Shown: piece by piece, positions 55,626 to 64,000 of the stretch
Layout of the letters: the number at the start of each line of letters is the position of its first letter
How positions within the stretch are numbered: the stretch's first letter is position 1
Assembly (NCBI GenBank): GCA_958295485.1
Contig: OY282354.1
Span: 248,001 to 312,000, forward strand
Reading direction: 5' to 3'
DNA from: an uncultured Gammaproteobacteria bacterium
GTDB taxonomy: Bacteria; Pseudomonadota; Gammaproteobacteria; Eutrophobiales; Eutrophobiaceae
Length of the DNA: 64,000 bases
The notes under the pieces: model-generated
What the model was told of the DNA's origin: nothing
The model's input: only the letters and a program-made list of their open reading frames with translations
Database searches by the model: none
Program-made: the position numbers and the translations under genes

Positions 55626-57227
55626 ATGAGTGACGCTGTAACGCACGAACATCATCACGATGCTCACGACCATAAACCGACGGGCATGGGCCGCTGGCTT
55701 TTTTCAACCAATCACAAGGACATAGGCACCATGTATCTGGTGTTCGCCCTGATCATGTTCTTTGTCGGTGGCGCCATGGCCCTGGTGGTTCGCGCTGAGT
55801 TGTTTCAGCCGGGATTACAGTATGTAGACCCGCAGTTTTTTAATTCCATGACTACCATGCATGCCCTGATCATGATTTTCGGGGTGGTGATGCCCGCCGG
55901 CGTGGGGCTGGCCAATTGGATGGTGCCCATGATGATCGGCGCCCCGGACATGGCGCTGCCGCGTATGAACAACATGAGCTTTTGGATATTGCCGTTCGCC
56001 TTTGCCATGTTGCTTGGGACGTTTTTTATGGAGGGGGGCGCCCCGGCCGGTGGTTGGACCATGTATCCCCCCCTGATCACCCAACTGGGAGACGGGTTCC
56101 CGTTCTTGATTTTCACTGTCCATTTTTTGGGTATTTCTTCCATCATGGGGGCCATTAATATTATTGCGACGGTGTTCAATATGCGCGCCCCGGGCATGGG
56201 CTTCATGCAACTGCCCCTGTTCGTATGGACCTGGATCATTACCGCGTTCTTATTGATTGCTTCAATGCCGGTGCTGGCGGGCGCGGTGACCATGCTGTTG
56301 ACGGATAAATATTTCGGCACCAGTTTTTTTATCGCCGCAGGGGGCGGCGACCCGGTCATGTTCCAGCATATTTTCTGGTTCTTCGGTCACCCGGAGGTGT
56401 ATATCCTGATCCTGCCGGCATTCGGCATCGTCTCGCAGATTATCCCGACGTTTGCCCGGAAGCCGTTGTTCGGTTATGTCTCCATGGTATATGCCACCGC
56501 GGCCATTGCCTTTTTATCGTTTTTCGTCTGGGCCCACCACATGTTTACGGTGGGGATGCCGCTGGCCGGCGAACTGTTTTTCATGTATGCAACCATGTCC
56601 ATCGCCGTTCCTACCGGGGTGAAGATCTTCAACTGGATCGCCACCATGTGGAGAGGCGCCATGACGTTTGAAACACCCATGCTGTTTGCATTGGCCTTTG
56701 TATTCCTGTTTTCCATCGGCGGGTTTTCCGGTTTGATGCTGGGCATCACGCCGGCGGATTTTCAATACCATGATACTTATTTTGTCGTTGCCCACTTTCA
56801 CTACGTGCTGGTCACCGGGGCTATCTTTGCCTTGATGGCGGGGGCTTATTTCTGGCTGCCCAAGTGGACTGGTCACATGTATGACGAGAAACTGGGAAAA
56901 ATCCATTTCTGGATCTCGGTGATATCCGTCAACGTGTTGTTTTTCCCGCAACATTTCGTGGGGCTGGCCGGCATGCCGCGCCGGATCCCGGATTACAGCG
57001 TCCAGTTTACCGAGTGGAATATGATTTCCAGTGTCGGCGGGTTCGTGTTCGGTTTGAGTCAACTGCTGTTTCTCTGGGTGGTCATCAAGTGCGTGCGCGG
57101 CGGCCGGGAGGCGACAGAAGAGGTCTGGGAAGGGGCCCGGGGGCTGGAGTGGACCCTGCCGTCACCGCCACCATTCCATACCTTTACGACTCCGCCACAG
57201 GTGGATGAAGCGGTCGCGCATTCATAG
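55626..57227 (+). CDS. coxA: cytochrome c oxidase subunit I
   Basis: CoxA is the heme a/a3-CuB catalytic subunit that reduces oxygen and pumps protons. The 533 residues form twelve membrane helices; metal ligands include the His in MTTMHALIMIF, the CuB region FWFFGHPEVYILILP with the HPEVY motif, and HDTYFVVAHFHYVL. The N-terminus is His-rich (EHHHDAHDH), which may aid copper binding. Confidence 0.96.
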   Translation: MSDAVTHEHHHDAHDHKPTGMGRWLFSTNHKDIGTMYLVFALIMFFVGGAMALVVRAELFQPGLQYVDPQFFNSMTTMHALIMIFGVVMPAGVGLANWMVPMMIGAPDMALPRMNNMSFWILPFAFAMLLGTFFMEGGAPAGGWTMYPPLITQLGDGFPFLIFTVHFLGISSIMGAINIIATVFNMRAPGMGFMQLPLFVWTWIITAFLLIASMPVLAGAVTMLLTDKYFGTSFFIAAGGGDPVMFQHIFWFFGHPEVYILILPAFGIVSQIIPTFARKPLFGYVSMVYATAAIAFLSFFVWAHHMFTVGMPLAGELFFMYATMSIAVPTGVKIFNWIATMWRGAMTFETPMLFALAFVFLFSIGGFSGLMLGITPADFQYHDTYFVVAHFHYVLVTGAIFALMAGAYFWLPKWTGHMYDEKLGKIHFWISVISVNVLFFPQHFVGLAGMPRRIPDYSVQFTEWNMISSVGGFVFGLSQLLFLWVVIKCVRGGREATEEVWEGARGLEWTLPSPPPFHTFTTPPQVDEAVAHS

Positions 57228-57236
57228 GGGGCGCGC

Positions 57237-57368
57237 ATGGCCGGGGAACCTGAAAAAAATGACGGCGGCTTTACTGCCAAGCGCAAGGCGGCCAATATCC
57301 GATTGGCAATACTCCTGGCCCTGGTCGTCGTGGCGGTTTACGCCGGCTTCATATTGAGCCACTTATAA
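57237..57368 (+). CDS. small single-pass membrane protein of the cox operon
   Basis: A 43-residue protein: charged N-terminus MAGEPEKNDGGFTAKRKA, then one membrane helix (about 22-40, LAILLALVVVAVYAGFIL). It sits nine bases after coxA and four before ctaG, where Proteobacteria often have a tiny cytochrome oxidase assembly or accessory protein. Function is inferred from position only. Confidence 0.75.
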   Translation: MAGEPEKNDGGFTAKRKAANIRLAILLALVVVAVYAGFILSHL

Positions 57369-57372
57369 TTCC

Positions 57373-57945
57373 ATGTCTGACAAGAACATTAAAAAGACCG
57401 TGAGCAAATTGCTGGTTGTGGTGGTCGGCATGTTCGCCTTTGGTTATGCGTTGGTGCCGCTCTATGAGGCCTATTGCGACTTGACCGGCCGCGGCAGCGA
57501 TAGCGCAACCAGCGCGGCGGCGGTTGCCGCCGGTGACGTTGATGAAAACCGACTCGTCACGGTGGCGCTCGATACCAATACCAGGGACATCCCGTGGACT
57601 TTCAAGGCCGGGCAACACAAGATAAAAGTCCGTCCGGGGGAATTATCGGAGGCGGTTTTCATCGTTCAGAATCAAGCCAACCGCCCCGTGACCGGCCGCG
57701 CCATCCCCAGTGTATCGCCAACCCAGGCCGGTGTTTATCTCAGCAAGACGGAATGCTTTTGTTTTGTCGAGCAGGTCTTGGCGCCGGGGGAACGCCGGGA
57801 AATGCAGGTGAGATTTGTCGTCGATGCCGACCTGCCCGAGCGATTTTCATCGTTGACCCTGTCTTATACGTTTTTCAGTGTGGATAGCCCGGTGGAAGTG
57901 GCGGCCCGGCGTAAAATCCTGGAGCCCGAAGCAACGAATTCTTGA
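57373..57945 (+). CDS. ctaG: cytochrome c oxidase assembly protein CtaG/Cox11
   Basis: Cox11 delivers copper to the CuB site of subunit I. The 190-residue protein has one N-terminal membrane helix (about 10-30), VPLYEAYCDLTG, and the copper-binding ECFCFVEQVL motif, with a beta-sandwich periplasmic domain. Confidence 0.94.
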   Translation: MSDKNIKKTVSKLLVVVVGMFAFGYALVPLYEAYCDLTGRGSDSATSAAAVAAGDVDENRLVTVALDTNTRDIPWTFKAGQHKIKVRPGELSEAVFIVQNQANRPVTGRAIPSVSPTQAGVYLSKTECFCFVEQVLAPGERREMQVRFVVDADLPERFSSLTLSYTFFSVDSPVEVAARRKILEPEATNS

Positions 57946-57982
57946 GATCATGCTGGTCACTTAACCTGAATGAGGAGAGCCT

Positions 57983-58876
57983 ATGTCAAATTCCCATGAC
58001 ACCTATTTTATCCCGGCCCCCAGCAGTTGGCCGGTGGTGGGTTCGCTGGCCCTGTTTATCGCTTTTTGCGGTGGGGCGGTCGCATTGAATGGCTTCGAAT
58101 ACGGTTCACATATCTTGTTGCTTGGTTTTGTCGTGATTGCGCAGATGTTTTTTTTCTGGTTTAAAGACGTGATAGTTGAAAGTCTCAAGGGCGTTTACAA
58201 CAACCAGGTCGATATCAGTTTTCGTTGGGGCATGGCCTGGTTCATTTTCTCGGAGGTAATGTTTTTCGCAGCTTTTTTCGGGGCGTTGTTCTATGCCCGG
58301 ATTTATTCCGTGCCCTGGTTGGGCGGGGCGGGGACCGGCGCCGCGACCAATGAATTTCTTTGGCCGGCATTTGATTACACTTGGCCGTTATTGGCGACGC
58401 CGGATATGACGGTAGAGGGTATTGCGAGTAAATTTACGGCGATCAAGGATGTCATACCGGCGTTTGGCATTCCGGCAATCAATACCGTTATTTTACTTTC
58501 CAGCGGCGCCACGGTGACGTTTGCCCATTGGTCCCTGAAAAAGAACCGGCGCGCCGGCTTATGCTGGTGGTTGTTTGCTACTGTGGCCTTGGGGTTTCTC
58601 TTTGTCGGCTTGCAGGCCGCCGAGTATGTCCACGCCTACAAAGATTTGGGTTTGACCCTGAACTCCGGTATTTATGGATCGACATTTTTCATGCTGACCG
58701 GTTTCCACGGTTTCCACGTGACCATGGGCGCGATCATGTTAACCGTCATACTACTGCGTTCGATACAGGGGCACTTCAACAAGGAGCGCCACTTCGCTTT
58801 TGAGGCAGTCGCTTGGTACTGGCATTTCGTCGACGTGGTTTGGTTGGGCCTGTTTATTTTTGTTTACTGGTTATAA
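57983..58876 (+). CDS. coxC: cytochrome c oxidase subunit III
   Basis: CoxC stabilises the oxidase core. The 297-residue protein has seven membrane helices, RWGMAWFIFSEVMFFAAFFG, the TGFHGFHVTMGAIML motif and the C-terminal YWHFVDVVWLGLFIFVYW. AGGAGAG precedes the start. Confidence 0.95.
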   Translation: MSNSHDTYFIPAPSSWPVVGSLALFIAFCGGAVALNGFEYGSHILLLGFVVIAQMFFFWFKDVIVESLKGVYNNQVDISFRWGMAWFIFSEVMFFAAFFGALFYARIYSVPWLGGAGTGAATNEFLWPAFDYTWPLLATPDMTVEGIASKFTAIKDVIPAFGIPAINTVILLSSGATVTFAHWSLKKNRRAGLCWWLFATVALGFLFVGLQAAEYVHAYKDLGLTLNSGIYGSTFFMLTGFHGFHVTMGAIMLTVILLRSIQGHFNKERHFAFEAVAWYWHFVDVVWLGLFIFVYWL

Positions 58877-58925
58877 CAGGGCCTCGAAACAGACGGAGAG
58901 AGGGGATTACGCCTTTTCTGGCGGC

Positions 58926-59189
58926 TCATAGCGGTGGTTCTGGTTGAGGCAGCGCCTTGTTTGTTTGTGATGGATTTATTCCGTGGGGTTTGATCAGGCC
59001 GGCGGTATAACCGATAAACAAGAGGATGAATAAGGCGATGGACAAGGCTATCCTGAGCGTCAGGGATTTTACGGTTCGGTCACTTTCGCCCTTGTCGCGT
59101 ACCAGAAAGAACAGGCTGAAAGCCAGTGAGATCAAGATGATGACCAGTATTAAAATAATGGTAATTTTAAATATTGCCGGGCCGCTCAT
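58926..59189 (-). CDS. DUF2909-family twin-membrane protein
   Basis: The 87-residue protein has two membrane helices (about 6-28 and 46-66) joined by a charged loop RDKGESDRT, then a Pro-rich tail. It matches DUF2909, encoded on the opposite strand between coxC and surf1 in many Proteobacteria. Function unknown. Confidence 0.82.
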   Translation of the reverse strand: MSGPAIFKITIILILVIILISLAFSLFFLVRDKGESDRTVKSLTLRIALSIALFILLFIGYTAGLIKPHGINPSQTNKALPQPEPPL

Positions 59190-59280
59190 GTTTGTCCGCG
59201 TGTGATTGGGTAGTGGCAGTATATCCGGTTTTTACGACTTGCGTTTCATATTTCAGCGATGACCGACAGGCGCCGGTCGA

Positions 59281-60045
59281 ATGCGAATAGGGATGTGGCA
59301 TTTCAACCCGGGCCTGTGGCCCAGCCTGGCGCTGGTCGCGTTGTTGCTGTTGCTGACGAGGTTGGGATTTTGGCAGCTTGAGCGCGCGGGAGAAAAACAG
59401 GACTTAAAGACAGAATATCAAGACAGGATTGTAGCCGCTCCCATTAACCTGGGGCAACCCGCCCCCCTGCGCGACCAGCCGGCGAAGATGTATTGGAGAA
59501 GGTGTATATTGTCCGGGGCATACGACCCGGAGAAGGTGTTTTTGTTGGATAATCAAGTCCTGCGCGGCAAGGTGGGTTACCATGTATTCTCCCGGTTTTT
59601 ATTGGAAGATGGCGCCTCCGTGTTGGTAAACCGCGGTTGGGTGGCTGCGCCTGAGCTAAGAACAGAGGCGCCGGAAATCACAACGACGAGAGGCCCCAAG
59701 ACGTTAATGGGGATTGCCAAACCACCGCCGGCAACCGGCCTGACCTTGAGTTTGGGGTCAGCGGGAAGCGCTATGGAAAACCTGGTTGACAACTTGATTC
59801 GGGTGCAACGCATCAGCATAGAGCAGCTCGCCGTGGACAACAATTGGGCGCTCTTGCCGTATGTTGTTCGCCTGGATCCACCGGCGCCCGCCGGGCTGTC
59901 CCGGATTTGGCCTGAGCCCGGCTTCGGCAAGGAAAAACACCTGGGTTATGCCTTTCAATGGTTTGCCTTGGCGACGGCGCTGCTGGTGATTTATGTGGTA
60001 GTGAACGCGAAAAAACAACGCGACGACCCAAATGAAGATGGATAA
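59281..60045 (+). CDS. SURF1-family heme A insertion/oxidase assembly protein
   Basis: SURF1 helps insert heme a into subunit I. The 254-residue protein has N- and C-terminal membrane helices (about 14-28 and 225-245), LLLLTRLGFWQLERAGEK, VLVNRGWV and the C-terminal HLGYAFQWFALATALLV. It overlaps the next gene by 14 bases. Confidence 0.93.
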   Translation: MRIGMWHFNPGLWPSLALVALLLLLTRLGFWQLERAGEKQDLKTEYQDRIVAAPINLGQPAPLRDQPAKMYWRRCILSGAYDPEKVFLLDNQVLRGKVGYHVFSRFLLEDGASVLVNRGWVAAPELRTEAPEITTTRGPKTLMGIAKPPPATGLTLSLGSAGSAMENLVDNLIRVQRISIEQLAVDNNWALLPYVVRLDPPAPAGLSRIWPEPGFGKEKHLGYAFQWFALATALLVIYVVVNAKKQRDDPNEDG

Positions 60046-60649
60046 AGCCCAGAGAAAGCCACTGCTCATCCTGCTATTGCTGTTCGTGGTCTTCGCCGCG
60101 CCCGTCCTGTTGTCCTGGTTCATGTTTAATTACACGGACATCGGTAAAAACCCGCCCCCCCGGGAATACGGCGCGTTGGTTGTCCCGCCAAGACCGCTAC
60201 CCGACTGGCCCTTGGTCAACCCGCTGGATGAGACAAACGCCGACAAGCGCCTGCACGGCAAGTGGAGCCTGGTCTACCTGTTAAATGAGGCGTGTCGGGA
60301 AGACTGCCGGCAGAACTTGTACAAGATGCGGCAATTGCGTCTGGCCACGGGCAAATATGCGCATCGTCTGCAACGCATCGTGCTGGTGGTGAATAGCGAT
60401 AAGGATGCGATTGCCAGGGAGCAGTTGCTTGATTATGCCGGCCAACTGGTATTGTTCCCGGAGGATGGGGACGCAGAGACGTTAATGACATTATTCAGAC
60501 TCTCGGATGATGACCATCCCTTCGGTCAACACAGGTTGTACCTGGTCGACCCGCTGGGTAACTTGATGATGAGCTATGAACCCGCGACAAAACCCGGGCT
60601 CATCATAAAAGATTTAAACCGGTTATTGAAATATTCCAGAATCGGATGA
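60032..60649 (+). CDS. Sco-like thioredoxin-fold membrane protein
   Basis: The 205-residue protein has one N-terminal membrane helix (about 8-30) and a periplasmic domain resembling a thioredoxin fold: WSLVYLLNEACREDCRQN carries CxxxC spacing as in Sco1 copper chaperones, and LYLVDPLGNLMMSYEP is typical of peroxiredoxin-like folds. A conserved Sco His is not obvious. The location between surf1 and ctaA favours an oxidase-assembly role. Confidence 0.8.
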   Translation: MKMDKAQRKPLLILLLLFVVFAAPVLLSWFMFNYTDIGKNPPPREYGALVVPPRPLPDWPLVNPLDETNADKRLHGKWSLVYLLNEACREDCRQNLYKMRQLRLATGKYAHRLQRIVLVVNSDKDAIAREQLLDYAGQLVLFPEDGDAETLMTLFRLSDDDHPFGQHRLYLVDPLGNLMMSYEPATKPGLIIKDLNRLLKYSRIG

Positions 60650-61641
60650 GCTATTCTGCTCGCAGCTTGTTGGCGCTTTCCATATTTTCTTTTTTGCTTG
60701 CCTACGGGGTCGTCATTTTGGGCGCTTATGTGCGTTTGTCCAATGCCGGCCTGGGTTGTCCCGATTGGCCCGGTTGTTATGGGAAGCTGTTCGTGATGGG
60801 AGACATGGCTACCGGTTTGATGGAGGAAGCCTACCCGGATCGGCCCTTCAATGAAGGCAAGGCGATAAAGGAGATGATTCACCGGTATGCGGCGGGCGGG
60901 TTGGGCCTTGCGATTTTTCTATTGGCTTTATTCATGTGGCGAACCCGACATAAACAGAAAATCGCCGCTTGCGTCTTGCTTGCCCTTGTTCTGCTGCAGG
61001 CGCTCTTGGGGATGTGGACGGTAACGGAATTGCTTAAACCGCTCATCGTGTCGGCCCATTTAATCGGCGGCATGTTGATATTGGCCCTGCTGTACCGGCT
61101 CGTATTGAAACAACTGCTTTTCGGCGCCGACCAGCCCGGGCAAACGCCCTGGGTGGCCGGGTTGTCACTGGCGGGCTTGACGGCGCTCGCCTTGCAGATA
61201 TTCCTGGGTGGTTGGACCAGCGCCAATTATGCCGCCTTGGCCTGCCCGGAATTTCCCGCCTGCCGGGATGGCCTGTGGTTGCCGGAGACGGATTTCAAAG
61301 AGGCCTTTGTACTGTGGCGCGAAGGCCGTCTCAATTACGAGGGGGGCCGACTGGCCGCGCCGGCAAGAACCGCGATACATCTGGCCCATCGGTTTGGGGC
61401 TGTCGTCACTTTTTTGATTATCTCGGCCGTGGGGATCAGCGCCTTTCGCCAGGCCGGGTTCAAGCTGCGCCTCATCGCCGTCGTCTTATTGGGTGTCCTG
61501 TGCGCGCAGGTATCACTCGGGGTCGCCAATGTACTGCTCAGGTTGCCCCTGCCGCTCGCCGTGGCCCATAATGCCGTTGCCGCCCTGCTCATGTTGGTAT
61601 TACTGACCCTGTATCTGTATGCTCGAGGCAAACCAGCCTGA
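60646..61641 (+). CDS. ctaA: heme A synthase CtaA/Cox15
   Basis: CtaA oxidises the C8 methyl of heme O to a formyl group. The 331-residue protein has eight membrane helices in two halves. Its heme-binding His residues include IHRYAAGG, VSAHLIGGMLI, AIHLAHRFGAVV and AVAHNAVAALL. YVRLSNAGLGCPDWPGCYG is a family signature. It overlaps the previous gene by four bases (ATGA). Confidence 0.95.
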   Translation: MSYSARSLLALSIFSFLLAYGVVILGAYVRLSNAGLGCPDWPGCYGKLFVMGDMATGLMEEAYPDRPFNEGKAIKEMIHRYAAGGLGLAIFLLALFMWRTRHKQKIAACVLLALVLLQALLGMWTVTELLKPLIVSAHLIGGMLILALLYRLVLKQLLFGADQPGQTPWVAGLSLAGLTALALQIFLGGWTSANYAALACPEFPACRDGLWLPETDFKEAFVLWREGRLNYEGGRLAAPARTAIHLAHRFGAVVTFLIISAVGISAFRQAGFKLRLIAVVLLGVLCAQVSLGVANVLLRLPLPLAVAHNAVAALLMLVLLTLYLYARGKPA

Positions 61642-61662
61642 CTTGACCATGACGATATTGCG

Positions 61663-62556
61663 ATGACCGGAACGAGGCCTTCATGGCGGGATTACGTCGC
61701 GCTGTGCAAACCCAAGATAGTCGCCCTGATTGTGTTCACCGCGATAGTCGGCATGTTGCTGGCGCCGCCGCCCCCGGCGTCATTCCTGTTGTTTATTGCC
61801 GCCACCTTGGGTATCGGACTTGCCGCCGCGGCCGCGGCGGCGCTGAACCACGTTGTTGACCAAAAAATCGATAGCCTGATGGCCCGCACGCAAAACCGGC
61901 CGTTGCCCAAGGGCAATCTCTCCCCCCGGGCCGCCATAGGCTTCGCCGCCATTCTCTGTGTCCTGTCCATGTTGATTTTAGGTATTTACGTCAACGCGCT
62001 TACGATGCTGTTGACGTTTATCTCCCTGATCGGCTACAGCGTGGTCTATTCCATGTTCCTGAAACGGGCGACCCCGCAGAACATCGTGATCGGCGGCGCG
62101 GCCGGCGCGGCCCCGCCGGTGCTGGGCTGGACTGCGGTAAGTGGTCAGCTGGATCCCCACGCATTGTTGCTTTTTTTGATCATCTTTGCCTGGACTCCCC
62201 CCCACTTTTGGGCCTTGGCGATTGCCCGGCGCAAGGATTACGAGAACGCCGGCATTCCCATGTTGCCGGTGACCCACGGAGTCGCCTTCACCCGGCTGCA
62301 TATACTGCTGTACACCCTGATTTTATTCATCGTCAGCTTGTTGCCTTATTTGACCGGAATGAGCGGCATGACGTATTTATTCGGCGCGGTGGCCTTGGGG
62401 GTTGGTTTTCTGTATTTTACAATCAGGTTGCTGAAGACCGATGAAACTGCGGCGGCCATGCGCACGTTCAGTTACTCCGTCTGGTATTTAACGGGGATAT
62501 TCGCCTGCTTGTTGGCAGACCATTATATCCCTGCAATGACGCAGCTGATCGGGTAA
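61663..62556 (+). CDS. cyoE: protoheme IX farnesyltransferase (heme O synthase)
   Basis: CyoE/CtaB adds a farnesyl group to heme B to make heme O, the CtaA substrate. The 297-residue UbiA-family protein has nine membrane helices and the Asp-rich prenyl-binding motif in NHVVDQKIDSLMARTQNRPLP, plus WTPPHFWALAIARRKDYE. Confidence 0.95.
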   Translation: MTGTRPSWRDYVALCKPKIVALIVFTAIVGMLLAPPPPASFLLFIAATLGIGLAAAAAAALNHVVDQKIDSLMARTQNRPLPKGNLSPRAAIGFAAILCVLSMLILGIYVNALTMLLTFISLIGYSVVYSMFLKRATPQNIVIGGAAGAAPPVLGWTAVSGQLDPHALLLFLIIFAWTPPHFWALAIARRKDYENAGIPMLPVTHGVAFTRLHILLYTLILFIVSLLPYLTGMSGMTYLFGAVALGVGFLYFTIRLLKTDETAAAMRTFSYSVWYLTGIFACLLADHYIPAMTQLIG

Positions 62557-62561
62557 ATCAA

Positions 62562-62584
62562 GACCGGCCGTTCGCCTTCCGGTC
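62562..62584. terminator. possible bidirectional hairpin between cyoE and yggT
   Basis: GACCGG (62562-62567) pairs with CCGGTC (62579-62584) around an eleven-base loop, between convergent genes. No T-run. Confidence 0.25.
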
Positions 62585-62628
62585 AAGTCGAATAACCGTT
62601 TCCCCATCGTCTCTCCAATGCGCCGGCC

Positions 62629-63210
62629 TCAACCGGCTAAAGCTCTTGCCAGATCAGTAAGAGGTCTTACCAGCAAAATCAACGACAACTGTAAAAAAAC
62701 AAACACCAGAATCGGTGAAAGATCAATGCCGTGCATGGAGGGCAATAATCGACGGGCGGGTCGTAACAGGGGTTCGGACAATTCATATAGAAGAACGGTA
62801 ATGGGGTTATACGAACCCGGGTTGATCCAGCTGAGCAGGATATGTACAAAAATGACAAATATGAAGATGTAAATGATTGAGGTCAACAACTCGGCAATGC
62901 TGAGTACGATCAGGGAGGCAAATGAAAAGAAAGCGCCATAAGTGATTAAACTGGTCAGGGTGAGTTCAATGGCCTGGAGCGAGACCATCAAAACGATGGT
63001 TGACCAATCGATACCGGCAAAACCCGGGATGACCCGGCGTAACAGTCGCAACGGCGGGTTGGTTGCCGTTAACAGGAAGCGTGATATGGGGTTACGGGAA
63101 TCGGCCCGGACCGTCTGCAATAGAAACCGCAAGACCACTAATAAAATATAAATGGAAAAAGCAGTGCTGATTAAATATAACACTGCATCAGCCAGGTAAG
63201 AGTTTCCCAT
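62629..63210 (-). CDS. YggT-family integral membrane protein
   Basis: The 193-residue protein contains two tandem YggT domains, each with two membrane helices and an Arg/Pro motif (RDSRNPISRFLLTATNPPLRLLRR is split in the first; GSYNPITVLLYELSEPLLRPARRL-type in the second). Function is unclear, with links to membrane or osmotic homeostasis. It follows proC by three bases, the usual pairing. Confidence 0.88.
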   Translation of the reverse strand: MGNSYLADAVLYLISTAFSIYILLVVLRFLLQTVRADSRNPISRFLLTATNPPLRLLRRVIPGFAGIDWSTIVLMVSLQAIELTLTSLITYGAFFSFASLIVLSIAELLTSIIYIFIFVIFVHILLSWINPGSYNPITVLLYELSEPLLRPARRLLPSMHGIDLSPILVFVFLQLSLILLVRPLTDLARALAG

Positions 63211-63213
63211 TGC

Positions 63214-64000
63214 TTATTCCACCGGTCCCGCCAATTCCACCGAGCGCGCATGACAGGCAGTCAGCGCCCGCCGCAATAGTTGCTCCAATCCCCCATCCCG
63301 GAACACCTGTATCGCCTGTTCCGTCGTTCCCCCCGGTGAGGTGACTTGCTGTCGCAAGGTTGCCGCATCCATGCCGGTTTCTTTCAGCATCCTGGCCGCC
63401 CCCAGTGCGGTTTCAATCGTCAGCATACGGGCTTGTTCCCGGTCCAGCCCCATGTCGACGGCGATTTTTCCCAGCAGTTCGATGATCAGGAAAAAATAAG
63501 CCGGCCCGCTGCCGGAGACCGCGGTGACCGTATCCAGCAAGGACTCATCATCCAGCCAGACCGCGACGCCGACGGCCTGCATGATCCGCGTTGCCAGTTG
63601 CCGTTGCGTTGCGGTGACGTCCCCGGCGGCATACAGGGCCGCCGCGCCGGCCCGCACCAGCGCCGGCGTGTTGGGCATGACCCGCACGACGGGACAGAGG
63701 CCATCGAGTTGTTTTGCGATGGTATCGGCGCGAATGCCGGCCGCGATGGAGACGATTAAAGGGCGTTCGGTTTTCAGCGCCGCCCTGATGCCAGCCAGGA
63801 CGGCCGGGAGGATTTGCGGCTTGACCGCAAGGACAATGACCGCCGCGCCGGTGATGTTGCCGGCTATCCCGGCGCCAGTCTGGATATTGAACTCGGTCTC
63901 GACCCTGCGCCGTTGATTGCCGTCCGGCTCCACCCCGAACAGGGAAGCAACGGGATAACCATTGGCGATAAGCCCGCCGATGAGACTCCCCCCCATGTTG
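63214..64000 (-). CDS. proC: pyrroline-5-carboxylate reductase ProC (5' end beyond window)
   Basis: ProC reduces pyrroline-5-carboxylate to proline with NAD(P)H. The visible part of about 261 residues starts within the Rossmann motif (Asn-Met-Gly-Gly-Ser), so roughly ten N-terminal residues lie past the right edge. It has RVMPNTPALVRAGA, SGSGPAYFFLIIE and the C-terminal TSPGGTTEQAIQVF. A Met at 63996 is internal, not the start. Confidence 0.93.
   Translation of the reverse strand, partial: NMGGSLIGGLIANGYPVASLFGVEPDGNQRRRVETEFNIQTGAGIAGNITGAAVIVLAVKPQILPAVLAGIRAALKTERPLIVSIAAGIRADTIAKQLDGLCPVVRVMPNTPALVRAGAAALYAAGDVTATQRQLATRIMQAVGVAVWLDDESLLDTVTAVSGSGPAYFFLIIELLGKIAVDMGLDREQARMLTIETALGAARMLKETGMDAATLRQQVTSPGGTTEQAIQVFRDGGLEQLLRRALTACHARSVELAGPVE

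Overview
The window is a gene-dense chromosomal segment of a Gammaproteobacterium, probably a free-living or host-associated aerobe outside the enterics. The evidence is gene order: ruvCAB–tolQRAB–pal–cpoB–queE–queC, yrbG–kdsD–kdsC–lptC–lptA–lptB–rpoN–hpf–ptsN, hisAFIE–tatABC, rpmH–rnpA–yidD–yidC–mnmE divergent from dnaA–dnaN–recF–gyrB, and bioB–bioF–bioC–bioD followed by an aa3-type cytochrome oxidase operon. LPS export and Kdo synthesis genes show a Gram-negative envelope. The genus cannot be fixed from the sequence alone. No rRNA, tRNA or CRISPR array was seen.

Layout. 1-10.0 kb: nadA, a tail-anchored heptad-repeat protein, yebC, the Holliday-junction genes ruvCAB, and the Tol-Pal envelope system ending in cpoB. 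10.0-13.1 kb: queE and queC (preQ0 synthesis), convergent murU, and a repeat-rich island with an IS110-family transposase remnant. 13.1-23.4 kb: a cation antiporter, Kdo and LPS-transport genes, rpoN, hpf, a PTS relay (ptsN, HPr, enzyme I) and mgtE. 23.4-32.0 kb: polA, hisAFIE, tatABC and a probable Tat-exported lipoprotein hydrolase. 32.1-38.6 kb: rhodanese, ilvE, a zinc-binding protein, envelope-sugar glycosyltransferases, a methyltransferase and pyrF. 38.6-49.6 kb: the replication-origin region, with mnmE–yidC–yidD–rnpA–rpmH on the minus strand, dnaA–dnaN–recF–gyrB on the plus strand and three DnaA boxes between dnaA and dnaN. 49.7-53.7 kb: biotin synthesis. 53.9-62.6 kb: cytochrome c oxidase with its copper and heme A assembly factors. 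62.6-64 kb: yggT and the 5'-truncated proC.

The most unusual signal is a dispersed repeat family of about 220-240 bp that I do not recognise. Three clear copies (queE/queC, bioB/bioF, and upstream of yrbG) share a left part of about 100 bp that aligns without gaps. Each has a different hairpin in the middle, and they share inverted-repeat ends. In the two operon-internal copies the right end carries the start codon of the next gene: queC begins in frame in the repeat (Met-Gln-Ala-Asn) and bioF likewise (Met-Arg-Val-Asn). A more decayed version may fill the pal–cpoB gap and supply the cpoB start (Met-Trp-Val-Lys). Solo ends lie upstream of lptB and ilvE. The element appears to insert between co-transcribed genes and replace the native translation start.

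Other oddities: a 75-bp duplication of the ribosome-binding site and first codons of ilvE just upstream of itself; a large inverted repeat at the polA–hisA junction where hisB and hisH would be expected; and a strong hairpin between ptsN and the HPr gene where relatives carry rapZ.
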